Made by a program: the position numbers and the translations under genes. From positions 1 through 6,864 of the forward strand of contig JACUUW010000102.1 in NCBI GenBank assembly GCA_014859075.1: a stretch of 6,864 nt of DNA, in the 5' to 3' direction. Below the pieces are notes generated by a model. It did not search any database and was not told where the DNA came from. It saw only the letters and a program-made list of their open reading frames with translations. Source of the DNA: Desulforudis sp. GTDB lineage: Bacteria; Bacillota; Desulfotomaculia; Desulfotomaculales; Desulforudaceae. Below are positions 1 through 5,498 of the stretch, piece by piece. Numbering within the stretch: position 1 is the first letter of the stretch; each line of letters opens with the position of its first letter.

Positions 1-753
1 CAAGAACTCCGCGTTGAAGGTCACGTCTTTTCTGGCCCAAACGGAGTTGGCCACGTCCAATTGCACATCCGGGTTGGTATTGAGGGACTTCAACAGGGCG
101 GCGTTGGCCTTATTGACATCTTCAATGGCAATACCCTGTACCCGTAAAACCTCCGCCATTGCTTCCTTGGTTTCCGCCGCCGCGCCGTTGTAAACCATGC
201 TCAAGGCCAAGGCAACGCTGGCGGGTGAAATGAAGATGTTTTCTTCGCCTTCCTGTTGCACAACTTCGGCAAGGAGGCTGAAATCAAAGGCTCCCCGGTC
301 CACGGCTTCCGCCGGGACTGCCGGGGTGCCTTGAGCCGGCGGCGCCGCCGAAGCGGTAGTGATGTTGATCGTTCTGCCGGCGGGCTGCCATTCCACCGTC
401 GCACCCAATGCTTCGGAAACCAACCGCAGGGGTACCATGGTGCGGTCATTGACTATTCTGGGCGTCACGTCCAATAGTGTTTGTTTTCCGTTGATGTAGG
501 CAACCTGTTCACCGATCACCAGTTGTACGGTATCTGGGCCCTTGGTGGCGGTAACCGCTCCCTGGTCGTAGGAAACCTGCGCCTCCAAGGCTTCAAAGAT
601 CACGCGCATCGGCACCAGGGTCCGCCCTTCTTCAATAACGCCTTCGCCTCCGATCTCCTTGCCGTTGAGCATAATTGTCGGCGATGCCTGGGCTGTTCCC
701 CCAAACATCAAGCACATTGCCAAGACGTAGATCACCAAGACAAATCGTCGCAA
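1..753 (-). CDS. Secreted stalk-domain serpin (serine protease inhibitor), N-terminal 251 residues, C-terminus off window
   Basis: The reading frame is open from a TTG start to the left edge, so the 3' part is missing. Start choice: GGAGG lies at 765-761, seven bases before the TTG, and a signal peptide follows at once (RRF, a hydrophobic run, cleavage expected after AQA at residue 23). Residues about 26-132 form a stalk domain of the copper amine oxidase N-terminal type, with two repeats each showing RTLVPMR/RTMVPLR followed by EAL. A short Ala/Pro linker (134-150) leads to a serpin fold: NIFISPASVALALSMVYNGA at 172-191, ETKEAM at 194-199, and ANSVWAR at 235-241. These match helix B and the following conserved serpin blocks. 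Serpins trap serine or cysteine proteases through a C-terminal reactive loop, which lies outside the window, so target and inhibitory status cannot be judged. Inferred location is the cell surface or exterior. The family call is firm; the role is inferred. Confidence 0.9.
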   Translation of the reverse strand, partial: MRRFVLVIYVLAMCLMFGGTAQASPTIMLNGKEIGGEGVIEEGRTLVPMRVIFEALEAQVSYDQGAVTATKGPDTVQLVIGEQVAYINGKQTLLDVTPRIVNDRTMVPLRLVSEALGATVEWQPAGRTINITTASAAPPAQGTPAVPAEAVDRGAFDFSLLAEVVQQEGEENIFISPASVALALSMVYNGAAAETKEAMAEVLRVQGIAIEDVNKANAALLKSLNTNPDVQLDVANSVWARKDVTFNAEFL

Positions 754-760
754 TGTCCCA

Positions 761-765
761 CCTCC
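761..765 (-). promoter_or_regulatory. Ribosome binding site that fixes the TTG start of the serpin
   Basis: On the minus strand GGAGG is followed by TGGGACA and then the TTG start. No ATG or GTG lies in frame between this site and the signal peptide. The nearest downstream ATG would remove half of the hydrophobic segment. Confidence 0.8.
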
Positions 766-1032
766 AATATTATTTCATTCCTAATATGGACGTACCGGCA
801 GGACATATGGTTTTAATCCACCCGCGGGCGAAGCGGCTAGCCGATACATCAGTAAGTTCCAAGATGAGGACCTCCGCTTGCCGGGGCTGGTATTCGAAAA
901 AGTAGCGTAGCGGTCTTCAGTACAGGAAAGCAACTCCACCACGGAGTCATTTTTACACTTATCGCAAACGGATCACCGTAGCAGCGGTTAGGTTTCATGC
1001 GTGCCGGCAGCGTAGTCGGAAAACTGCCCGAA

Positions 1033-1066
1033 CGCTGAAAACAGGCCCAATTCAGGTTTCCCGAAC
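1033..1066. repeat. Dispersed intergenic repeat, copy A
   Basis: This 34-base segment begins CGCTGAAAACA and contains CCAATTCAG and CCGAAC. It matches 2445-2477 in the same orientation at about 29 of 34 positions, with one gap. Within it CTGAA and TTCAG form a short inverted repeat present in both copies. CCCGAACG occurs at 1027-1034 and again at 1060-1067, bracketing the core. Weaker similarity may continue to the right (TAACAC and GTA motifs around 1122-1132 versus 2502-2511). The nature of the repeat is unknown. Confidence 0.6.
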
Positions 1067-1154
1067 GCACTGTCTCGGGAACAGTGGACAGTAGCAGCAG
1101 GCCCAAGTTACAATAAAACGGTAACACAGTAACCATAGTGGCTGACCGGGGAGA

Positions 1155-1431
1155 TTGGATATGTCCGTCAGAGCTTTCTTGTTCACTGAGCTGATAAGAG
1201 TCTTGGAAACCAGCGAAATCGACCTGATCATCCTGAACGAGGTCCCTCCCGTTCCTGCAATTCCAGGTTATTTACCACGGGGAAGTGCTCTTTTCCCGGT
1301 CCGACAAGAAAAGACTGGCCTTTCAGGTCAAAGCCTTCAACGAGTACCAGGACATGCGCCCCCTGTTGGCTGTACAGCGCAAATACTTGGTAGAGCGCCT
1401 TAACAGGTGTTTCACCACGGAGGCGGAATGA
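1155..1431 (+). pseudogene. MntA-type nucleotidyltransferase antitoxin, N-terminally truncated and frameshifted
   Basis: The first frame reads FTELIRVLETSEIDLIILNE then VPP. After an extra base near 1252-1255 the product continues in the next frame as LQFQVIYHGEVLFSRSDKKR, and later RPLLAVQRKYLVERL, ending at TGA 1429-1431. Together this is the C-terminal half of a MntA/MNT-domain protein. In this family MntA AMPylates the HepT toxin through a GSX10DXD catalytic motif. That motif should lie upstream of the surviving part and is not found in 1087-1154, so the gene is both 5' truncated and broken. The next gene overlaps it by ATGA, the usual coupled mntA-hepT arrangement, which supports the identification. 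A sequencing error could explain the frameshift but not the missing N-terminus. Confidence 0.75.
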
Positions 1432-1580
1432 TGGTCGCCGGCATCGAACTGATCCGCGGTAAGCCGACCGAGCTGGAAACGTACGTGCGTGAACTGGAGA
1501 ACCTGCAAGCGTACACCCTGGACGACCTCCGGACGGACCTGCCTCGGCTCTGGTCGGTAATCCACGGTCTCCCAACTGAG
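1428..1580 (+). pseudogene. HepT-like (DUF86) toxin, N-terminal third only
   Basis: ATG at 1428 (or 1431) overlaps the stop of the preceding mntA remnant. The frame gives IELIRGKPTELETYVRELEN, LQAYTLDDL and RLWSVIHGL, matching the first helices of HEPN-fold HepT toxins, which are normally about 130-145 residues. Similarity stops near residue 48. One extra C in CCC at 1571-1573 would restore HGLQL before all homology ends. The open frame then runs through unrelated sequence to TAG at 1620-1622. The catalytic RX4-6H motif of HepT RNases lies in the lost C-terminal part, so no toxin activity is expected. The break coincides with the broken 3' end of the opposite-strand TPR gene, suggesting one deletion removed both tails. 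Confidence 0.75.
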
Positions 1581-2314
1581 AGCAAATACAGGCGGACTAT
1601 GCCCCGGGCAGCATACCGGTAGCGCTCTTCCTCGGAAGCAGCGGCTTTCGCCGCGAGGCTTTCCAGTTTGTCAGTAGACGGAAGTTCATATTCCAAAGGG
1701 AAAGCGGGATATCGCCCCGGTCCGCCAGGAGGGCCACCGCTGCACGGCACCGGACAGGCGGCCCATCTCTCCGGCCCGCAGCCCAATACCTGGCCGCCTG
1801 AAGAAACCTTTTCAGGTTAAAAGCGGCCACACCCGCCAGGTAGACGCACTCCCACACCACGTGGTAGCTGTCCCAGCGGCGGTACAGATCATAAACCAGC
1901 CGGTGCTCTTTCAGGCTCCCGGCCGCTCGCAAAACCATGCGGGTGTATTCCTTCCAGGAATCCGGCACCCACCCCACCCGGCGGCTGGCGGCCAGGCCGT
2001 CGTCGAAATCCCGGATCGCCTCCCGAAGCTCGGCGCGGGCTTCCTTTTCACGCCCCAGAGCAACCAGCGCCTGGACCGCCAGGCTGTGGGCATAAGGGTT
2101 GGGAGGTGCCTCGGGACCGATATTGGGCGCCAGGGCTTCCAAAACCTTTTCCATCTCTGGACCGCAAAAATAAGCGGTGTCTAGATTGTTCACCAGAACG
2201 GGGTTGTCATCCCCGGCAGGCCTCTTGGAAAACCTTTACCGCCTCATCAAACTTCCCTTCCCGGAGTAGAAGCTGTCCTTTCTGATCCAGTTCACCGGCC
2301 GTGTCTTTGCTCAT
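1576..2314 (-). pseudogene. TPR-repeat protein, frameshifted twice and 3' truncated
   Basis: The start is ATG at 2314-2312, preceded by a GGAAGGTGG Shine-Dalgarno at about 2330-2322. The first 35 codons (GQLLLREGKFDEAVKVFQEA, a clear TPR helix pair) end at TGA 2209-2207. Removing one G from the GGGG run at 2211-2214 joins them to DDNPVLVNNLDTAYF and a long helical stretch including AHSLAVQALVALGREKEARA and SYHVVWECVYLAGVAAFNLK. Near 1700-1708 a one-base loss switches frame again to FPLEYELPSTDKLESLAAKA and YAARGIVRLYLL. The remainder is lost at the junction with the hepT remnant near 1576-1590. TPR proteins mediate protein-protein contacts; the partner here is unknown. High third-position GC through the fused frame shows it was once coding. 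Confidence 0.7.
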
Positions 2315-2674
2315 CGATGGTCCACCTTCCTTCGCGCGTGTTGCCGGCATAATATCGGGTTTTTCCCCAACCAAACCCGTAAATTCCTGCATGCCTTCGC
2401 GTCTAATGAACACGGTCTTGGCGAAATATTCAGATTAATGTCCTCGCTGAAAACACATCCAATTCAGTTTTCCGAACATATTTGCACTCCGGCGTTCCAA
2501 ATAACACTGTACGGCTGATCCACTCATTGCAGGGATACGGCAATTCGGCTGACTTGACGAAACCGAAACCGGGAGAGTGGGTTTAGGTTCACTCTGATAC
2601 GGTGCCACCCGGACACAATGGCCGGATCTTTTGTTCAATGATACCCGTAAACGAAATCAGGGTCGTTACCCGGC
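2315..2674. other. Gene-free stretch between the TPR pseudogene and the unnamed gene piece
   Basis: About 360 bases without supported coding. It contains an inverted repeat CGGGTTT/AAACCCG at 2356-2379 (7-base stem, 10-base loop, no T-tract) just upstream of the TPR ribosome binding site. It also contains copy B of the dispersed repeat at 2445-2477. At its right edge an inverted repeat GTTACCC/GGGTAAC (2665-2686) overlaps the stop codon of the minus-strand gene piece. Confidence 0.5.
2445..2477. repeat. Dispersed intergenic repeat, copy B
   Basis: This is the second copy of the 33/34-base element at 1033-1066, in the same orientation. It starts with the same CGCTGAAAACA and shares CCAATTCAG and CCGAAC. 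Differences cluster in the short centre after AAAACA. It lies in non-coding DNA next to decayed genes, as copy A does. Confidence 0.6.
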
Positions 2675-2686
2675 TCAGTGGGTAAC
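2665..2686. repeat. Perfect 7-base inverted repeat at the end of the unnamed gene piece
   Basis: GTTACCC and GGGTAAC are separated by eight bases. The hairpin spans the TGA stop of the minus-strand gene piece. No T-tract follows on either strand, so it is not a standard intrinsic terminator, though it could protect an mRNA end. Confidence 0.4.
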
Positions 2687-2983
2687 CGCTTCCGCGGGTT
2701 CCGGGTGTAAACCGTCAACCTGCGCCACGCCGCGGAAAAAGTCGTCCTGCCGGTCCGGGGAAATGAAGCCGAAGTCGACGTTCAAGGCTTTGGCCAGGAA
2801 GGGGTCGAGCGCCACCAGGTCCGTGCGGTCGATGTCCCCCAGGGCGACTTTGCCCACCGTGACGGCCACCAGTTCCATTTCCCGTACGCAGGCGTTCAGG
2901 AAGTAGAACAGGTTTTGGACCGACTTGGTCTCGTCCAGGCGATCGGTCAGCTTTCCGGTATAAACCAGCAGGCTGGTCGGGGG
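2675..2983 (-). pseudogene. Unidentified protein, apparent C-terminal fragment of about 102 residues
   Basis: The frame ends at TGA 2677-2675 and reads SLLVYTGKLTDRLDETKSVQ, NLFYFLNACVREMELVAVTV, DRTDLVALDPFLAKAL and VDFGFISPDRQDDFF. Codon use is strongly biased to G/C in third positions across this whole stretch, which argues it is or was a true gene on this strand. I do not recognise the family. No ATG, GTG or TTG with a ribosome binding site lies near the point where coding character begins. Further upstream the open frame runs into the mqnB promoter and leader, so the fragment looks 5' truncated at about 2983. It has no transmembrane segment or signal peptide. It could instead be an intact small gene with an unusual start. 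Confidence 0.5.
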
Positions 2984-3011
2984 TTCAAACTTTGAGAACC
3001 TGTGATATGAT
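2984..3011 (+). promoter_or_regulatory. Sigma-A-type promoter of the mqnB-mqnD operon
   Basis: TTCAAA at 2984-2989, a 16-base spacer and TATGAT at 3006-3011 (5 of 6 to TATAAT). It lies 55 bases ahead of the mqnB ATG. The -35 overlaps an imperfect palindrome GTTC...GAAC (2983-2999), a possible operator. No experimental support is available from sequence alone. Confidence 0.55.
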
Positions 3012-3066
3012 GATGTGAGTGCCGGATTGTTCAGTATCGCAATACAGCAGATCTGCGGGAGAAAAC

Positions 3067-3765
3067 ATGCATTTAGCAAACGGGGCAACGCCGAATAGCA
3101 CAGACCCCCGGCGGTGGGGACCGGGAACACGTGTCCTCGTGATGGCCGCTGTCCCGGCGGAGCGGGAGGCGGTGCTGCGGGGGCTGAACGGCGATAAAAG
3201 GTTTGACGTCTTGGTGGCGGGCGTCGGTCCGGTGGCGGCCGCCGCCGCCACGGCGCGAGCGATGGCCACCGCGGAATACGGCTTGGTCGTAAGCGCCGGT
3301 ATCGGCGGGGGTTTTCCCGGCAGGGCGGAGGTGGGCTCGCTGGTGGTGGCGAACGAAATCGTCGCCGCCGATCTGGGCGCCCAAACCCCCGAAGGCTTTC
3401 GCAGTCTGGACGAGTTGGGCCTGGGCTGCACCCGGCTCCAGGTCGATGCCGGCCTCGCGCACGGTGTGGCGGCGGCGCTGCGGGCCGCCGGGTTGCCGGC
3501 CGACACCGGCCCCGTGCTCACGGTGTCAACGGTGACGGGTACGGCGGAGAGTGCCGCGGAACTGGCGGCGCGGGTGCCGGGCGCCGCCGCCGAGGCAATG
3601 GAGGGATATGGTGTGGCGGTTGCCGCGTACGCCCGTGGTGTGCCGTTTCTGGAACTCCGCGCCGTCTCAAATCCGGTCGGCCCGCGCAACCGGGCGGCAT
3701 GGCGTATCGAAGCGGCGCTGGGTGCGCTGGAAGCAGCCGCCTCGGCTCTGGCGGAGGTGTTGTGA
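3067..3765 (+). CDS. mqnB: Futalosine hydrolase (menaquinone biosynthesis)
   Basis: This cytoplasmic enzyme of the nucleoside phosphorylase/MTAN superfamily splits futalosine into hypoxanthine and dehypoxanthinyl futalosine, the second step of the futalosine route to menaquinone. The protein has 232 residues, near the usual family length plus a roughly 20-residue N-terminal tail. Visible features: RVLVMAAVPAEREAVLRGL at 22-40 (first strand and helix), the Gly-rich VSAGIGGGFPG at 75-85, AEAMEGYGVA at 175-184 with the Met-Glu that contacts ribose in this superfamily, and RAVSNPVGPRNRAAW at 198-212, where MqnB proteins carry SN in place of the MTAN catalytic SD. The ATG at 3067 is preferred over the in-frame GTG at 3019 because GGGAG lies at 3057-3061. 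It overlaps mqnD by four bases, so the pair is a translationally coupled operon. mqnA, mqnC and mqnE are not in the window. Confidence 0.92.
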   Translation: MHLANGATPNSTDPRRWGPGTRVLVMAAVPAEREAVLRGLNGDKRFDVLVAGVGPVAAAAATARAMATAEYGLVVSAGIGGGFPGRAEVGSLVVANEIVAADLGAQTPEGFRSLDELGLGCTRLQVDAGLAHGVAAALRAAGLPADTGPVLTVSTVTGTAESAAELAARVPGAAAEAMEGYGVAVAAYARGVPFLELRAVSNPVGPRNRAAWRIEAALGALEAAASALAEVL

Positions 3766-4625
3766 TAAAGATCGCCTTTTCTTCCTGTCCCAACGACACG
3801 TTTGTATTCCACGCCTGGGTGCACGGACTGATACCCGGTGCCCCGCGGCTGGAGGTCACCTATGCCGATATCGACGTAACCAACGGTCTGGCGGCCGGCA
3901 CCGACGGGCCGGATGTGGTGAAAATCTCGTACGCGGCGCTGCCTTGGGTGTTGACCGAATACGCGCTGCTGCCGTGCGGGGGGGCGCTGGGCCGGGGATG
4001 TGGGCCGCTCGTGCTGACGCCGGGCGGGAACGGCAGGGGCCGCAATGACGGCCCCGGCCCGGCGGGACTGGCCGGCCGGCGGGTGGCGGTGCCCGGGGCG
4101 CGCTCAACCGCCTACTTGCTGTTCCGGCTGTGGGCGGCGCGGCATGTGCCCGGCGGCGTGGGTGACATTGTGATTCTGCCGTTTCACGAGATCATGCCAG
4201 CGGTGCGCGACGGGGCGGTTGACGCCGGGTTGGTGATCCACGAGGCCCGCTTCACCTATCCCGCGTACGGGCTGAATCTCCTGGCCGACTTGGGCCGTTG
4301 GTGGGAGACCGATACCAACCTGCCGCTGCCGCTGGGCGCGATCATCGCCCGGCGGTCACTGGATCCGCCCGCGATCGCCGGCTGGATTCGGGCATCGGTG
4401 GAATACGCCTGGGCCCAACCGGAGGCGTCGCGGGAGTACGTGCTGACCCATGCCCAAGAGTTGTCGCTCGAGGTGGCAAAAGCACACATTGCGCTTTACG
4501 TCAACGAGTTCACCGCGGACCTGGGCGAGACAGGGTACCAGGCGGTAACCGCGCTTCTGGGCCGGGCCGCGCGGGAAGGGCTGGTCCCGGAGATCGATTT
4601 CGCCGCGCTGCGGCCGGAAAGATAA
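3762..4625 (+). CDS. mqnD: 1,4-dihydroxy-6-naphthoate synthase (menaquinone biosynthesis)
   Basis: Converts cyclic dehypoxanthinyl futalosine to 1,4-dihydroxy-6-naphthoate, the step after MqnC in the futalosine pathway. The start is the GTG at 3762 inside the mqnB stop (GTGA overlap), giving MIKIAFSSCPNDTF, the standard MqnD N-terminus. The protein has 287 residues, normal for the family, with a periplasmic-binding-protein-like fold. Conserved blocks: SSCPNDTFVFHAW at 7-19, VVKISYAALPWV at 52-63, GPLVLTPGG at 81-89, VAVPGARSTAYLLFRLW at 108-124, and LVIHEARFTYPAYGL at 157-171, whose His160 corresponds to the catalytic histidine of characterised MqnD. A Gly/Arg-rich loop at 88-102 looks slightly longer than usual. 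The gene is intact and high in GC at third positions. No terminator is visible after the stop. Confidence 0.95.
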   Translation: MIKIAFSSCPNDTFVFHAWVHGLIPGAPRLEVTYADIDVTNGLAAGTDGPDVVKISYAALPWVLTEYALLPCGGALGRGCGPLVLTPGGNGRGRNDGPGPAGLAGRRVAVPGARSTAYLLFRLWAARHVPGGVGDIVILPFHEIMPAVRDGAVDAGLVIHEARFTYPAYGLNLLADLGRWWETDTNLPLPLGAIIARRSLDPPAIAGWIRASVEYAWAQPEASREYVLTHAQELSLEVAKAHIALYVNEFTADLGETGYQAVTALLGRAAREGLVPEIDFAALRPER

Positions 4626-4772
4626 GCCGGGCCTCCCGTTTAGTCACCCCGATTTGTTTTATTGATTATCCAAGTCAATGTCTTCGTTTGCCTGAAGCGG
4701 ACGCCGGAAGACGCCATGGATATTGCAGCCGGTCAATATCACCGCCTGGGATCGAAGAAGGAGAGCCAAGTT
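4626..4772. other. Intergenic DNA downstream of mqnD
   Basis: About 150 bases between the mqnD stop and the peroxiredoxin stub. I see no hairpin plus T-tract. The only notable item is the ribosome binding site at its right end. Confidence 0.5.
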
Positions 4773-4840
4773 GTGGCACGCGTAGGTAAACCGGCTCCCG
4801 ATTTTAAAGCCACCGGTTTCCCCGATGGCGACTCCAAACT
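4773..4840 (+). pseudogene. Peroxiredoxin, N-terminal stub
   Basis: AAGGAGAG at 4758-4765 precedes GTG 4773, which opens MARVGKPAPDFKATGFPDGD. This is the typical first 20 residues of 2-Cys/AhpC-type peroxiredoxins, thiol peroxidases that reduce H2O2 and organic peroxides. After residue about 22 similarity vanishes. The peroxidatic cysteine block (FVCPTE in the family) is absent, so the stub cannot be active. The frame continues without homology to TGA near 4985, across DNA that belongs on the other strand to an ABC permease remnant. The frame is also open upstream to a TTG at 4662, but no ribosome binding site or family similarity supports that extension. The call rests on one short block. 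Confidence 0.6.
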
Positions 4841-4874
4841 TGGCAAAACCACTTTGAAACCCGGGCCGGGTGCA

Positions 4875-5273
4875 CCTAAAGGGCTGGGTAAGCCGGTGCC
4901 AGGCGATGGGTGTAATCCACGCCAATCCGGTGTAACCGCCACCTCCGTTGTTCAAAACCGCCAGCAGAAATCCCATGACGAATGATGGTGAGTAAGCCGG
5001 CAATCCCCAGTATCAATACAAATTGTGCGTTCGAACGCCATACGACCGCTCCGGCAAGGTCAAATGACATGGCCGGACCGTGCATGGCCGAAACCAAGGG
5101 ACTGGCGGTAACTTCAACGATAAATGCCTTAGATCCTGATAGATCATAAAGCTGGCCGCTACACCCCATCCAAGAAGCAGAGGCAGGAAAATCCAAATCG
5201 GCAGCAGAAAACGGTCCCGGCGCAGAAACAACCTGAAGAGCGTACCGGTACCCGCGAAATCATCCCGCTTCAT
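4875..5273 (-). pseudogene. ABC-2 type exporter permease, internally deleted and frameshifted
   Basis: The start is ATG 5273 after an AAAGGGGGG-type Shine-Dalgarno at about 5294-5286. The first frame reads GTLFRLFLRRDRFLLPIWIF and LLLGWGVAASF, a cytoplasmic Arg-rich start followed by the first membrane helix. A one-base loss around 5150-5160 moves the product to a second frame: KAFIVEVTASPLVSAMHGPA, then AGAVVWRSNAQFVLILGIAG and LLTIIRH. This matches permeases annotated as antibiotic or polyketide exporters, in which RHTRAEEE-GR follows. Here, after IIRH at about 4975, sequence jumps to GLAWITPIAWHRLTQPF, the late extracellular-loop block (WLSPIGWAQQVRPF-like) of the same family, implying loss of roughly the middle third. 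The rest of the C-terminus is absent. No partner ATPase gene is present, so no transporter can be made. Confidence 0.72.
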
Positions 5274-5303
5274 CTCTGAGCACCCCCCTTTCCCCGCATA
5301 TCG

Positions 5304-5486
5304 TCACCGTAGTGGCGCATACGCAGTGGCGGAAATAGTAGCACCTGAGAGACCATGCAAATCCACCCTGGCCGTGGCGATAATTGTTTGGTACGTGGCG
5401 GCGAAGAACATGGTCACCATGACCGTGGCCAGCGCCCACCACTTACGTTGCCCTGTAATCTAATTCGTCGTCTGTACGTTTTTCAT
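5304..5486 (-). pseudogene. MFS multidrug exporter (DHA2/EmrB-QacA type), N-terminal stub with nonsense codon
   Basis: ATG 5486 lies 12 bases after the stop of the tetR-like pseudogene, on the same strand. Eight codons (MKNVQTTN) are followed by TAG at 5462-5460. In the same frame the product resumes as ITGQRKWWALATVMVTMFFA, then ATYQTIIATA, and ends at TGA 5306-5304. RKWWALATVMVTMFFAA plus DQTIV-TALP is the first helix of 14-helix MFS drug exporters. Here the conserved Asp is Tyr and the Leu-Pro pair is gone. Only about one of fourteen helices remains. A tetR-MFS order is standard for repressor-controlled efflux operons, which supports the call. Three independent lesions (nonsense codon, Asp loss, truncation) make a sequencing artefact unlikely. 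Confidence 0.75.
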
Positions 5487-5498
5487 AGCCCGAGATCG

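Larger units (their letters stand above)
754..1154. other. Gene-free stretch upstream of the serpin
   Basis: About 400 bases with no convincing coding signal on either strand. It should hold the serpin leader and promoter, but I could not pick a supported -35/-10 pair. Visible structure: a perfect 10-base palindrome CGGCTAGCCG at 834-843, copy A of a dispersed repeat at 1033-1066, and an inverted repeat CACTGT/ACAGTG at 1068-1086. A minus-strand open frame covers 1136-849 but shows no domain and poor coding character. Confidence 0.6.

Noticed and set aside
781..900. Riboswitch or structured leader ahead of the serpin
   Set aside because: The leader is GC-rich and contains a short palindrome, but I could not match any riboswitch core or find a paired terminator.
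849..1136. 95-codon minus-strand open frame upstream of the serpin
   Set aside because: It has no ribosome binding site, no recognisable domain and little codon bias. Its only similarity to another part of the window comes from the dispersed DNA repeat.
1861..2184. 107-codon plus-strand open frame
   Set aside because: It is antisense to the TPR pseudogene, whose frame has the better codon bias and protein-like helical pattern.
2665..2686. Intrinsic terminator for the unnamed gene piece
   Set aside because: The 7-base stem is real, but no T-tract follows on either strand and the stem overlaps the stop codon.
2985..3824. 279-codon Ala/Pro/Arg-rich minus-strand open frame
   Set aside because: It is antisense to mqnB. 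Its composition (runs of Ala, Ser, Arg, Pro) is what the complementary strand of a high-GC gene produces, and mqnB is unambiguous.
4626..4680. Terminator after mqnD
   Set aside because: The CCGGGCC segment and the later T-rich stretch do not form a hairpin immediately followed by a T-run.
4662..4772. Possible N-terminus of an electron-transfer flavoprotein beta subunit (VNVFVCLKRTPED)
   Set aside because: The resemblance covers only about a dozen residues, there is no ribosome binding site before the TTG, and the following residues do not fit EtfB.
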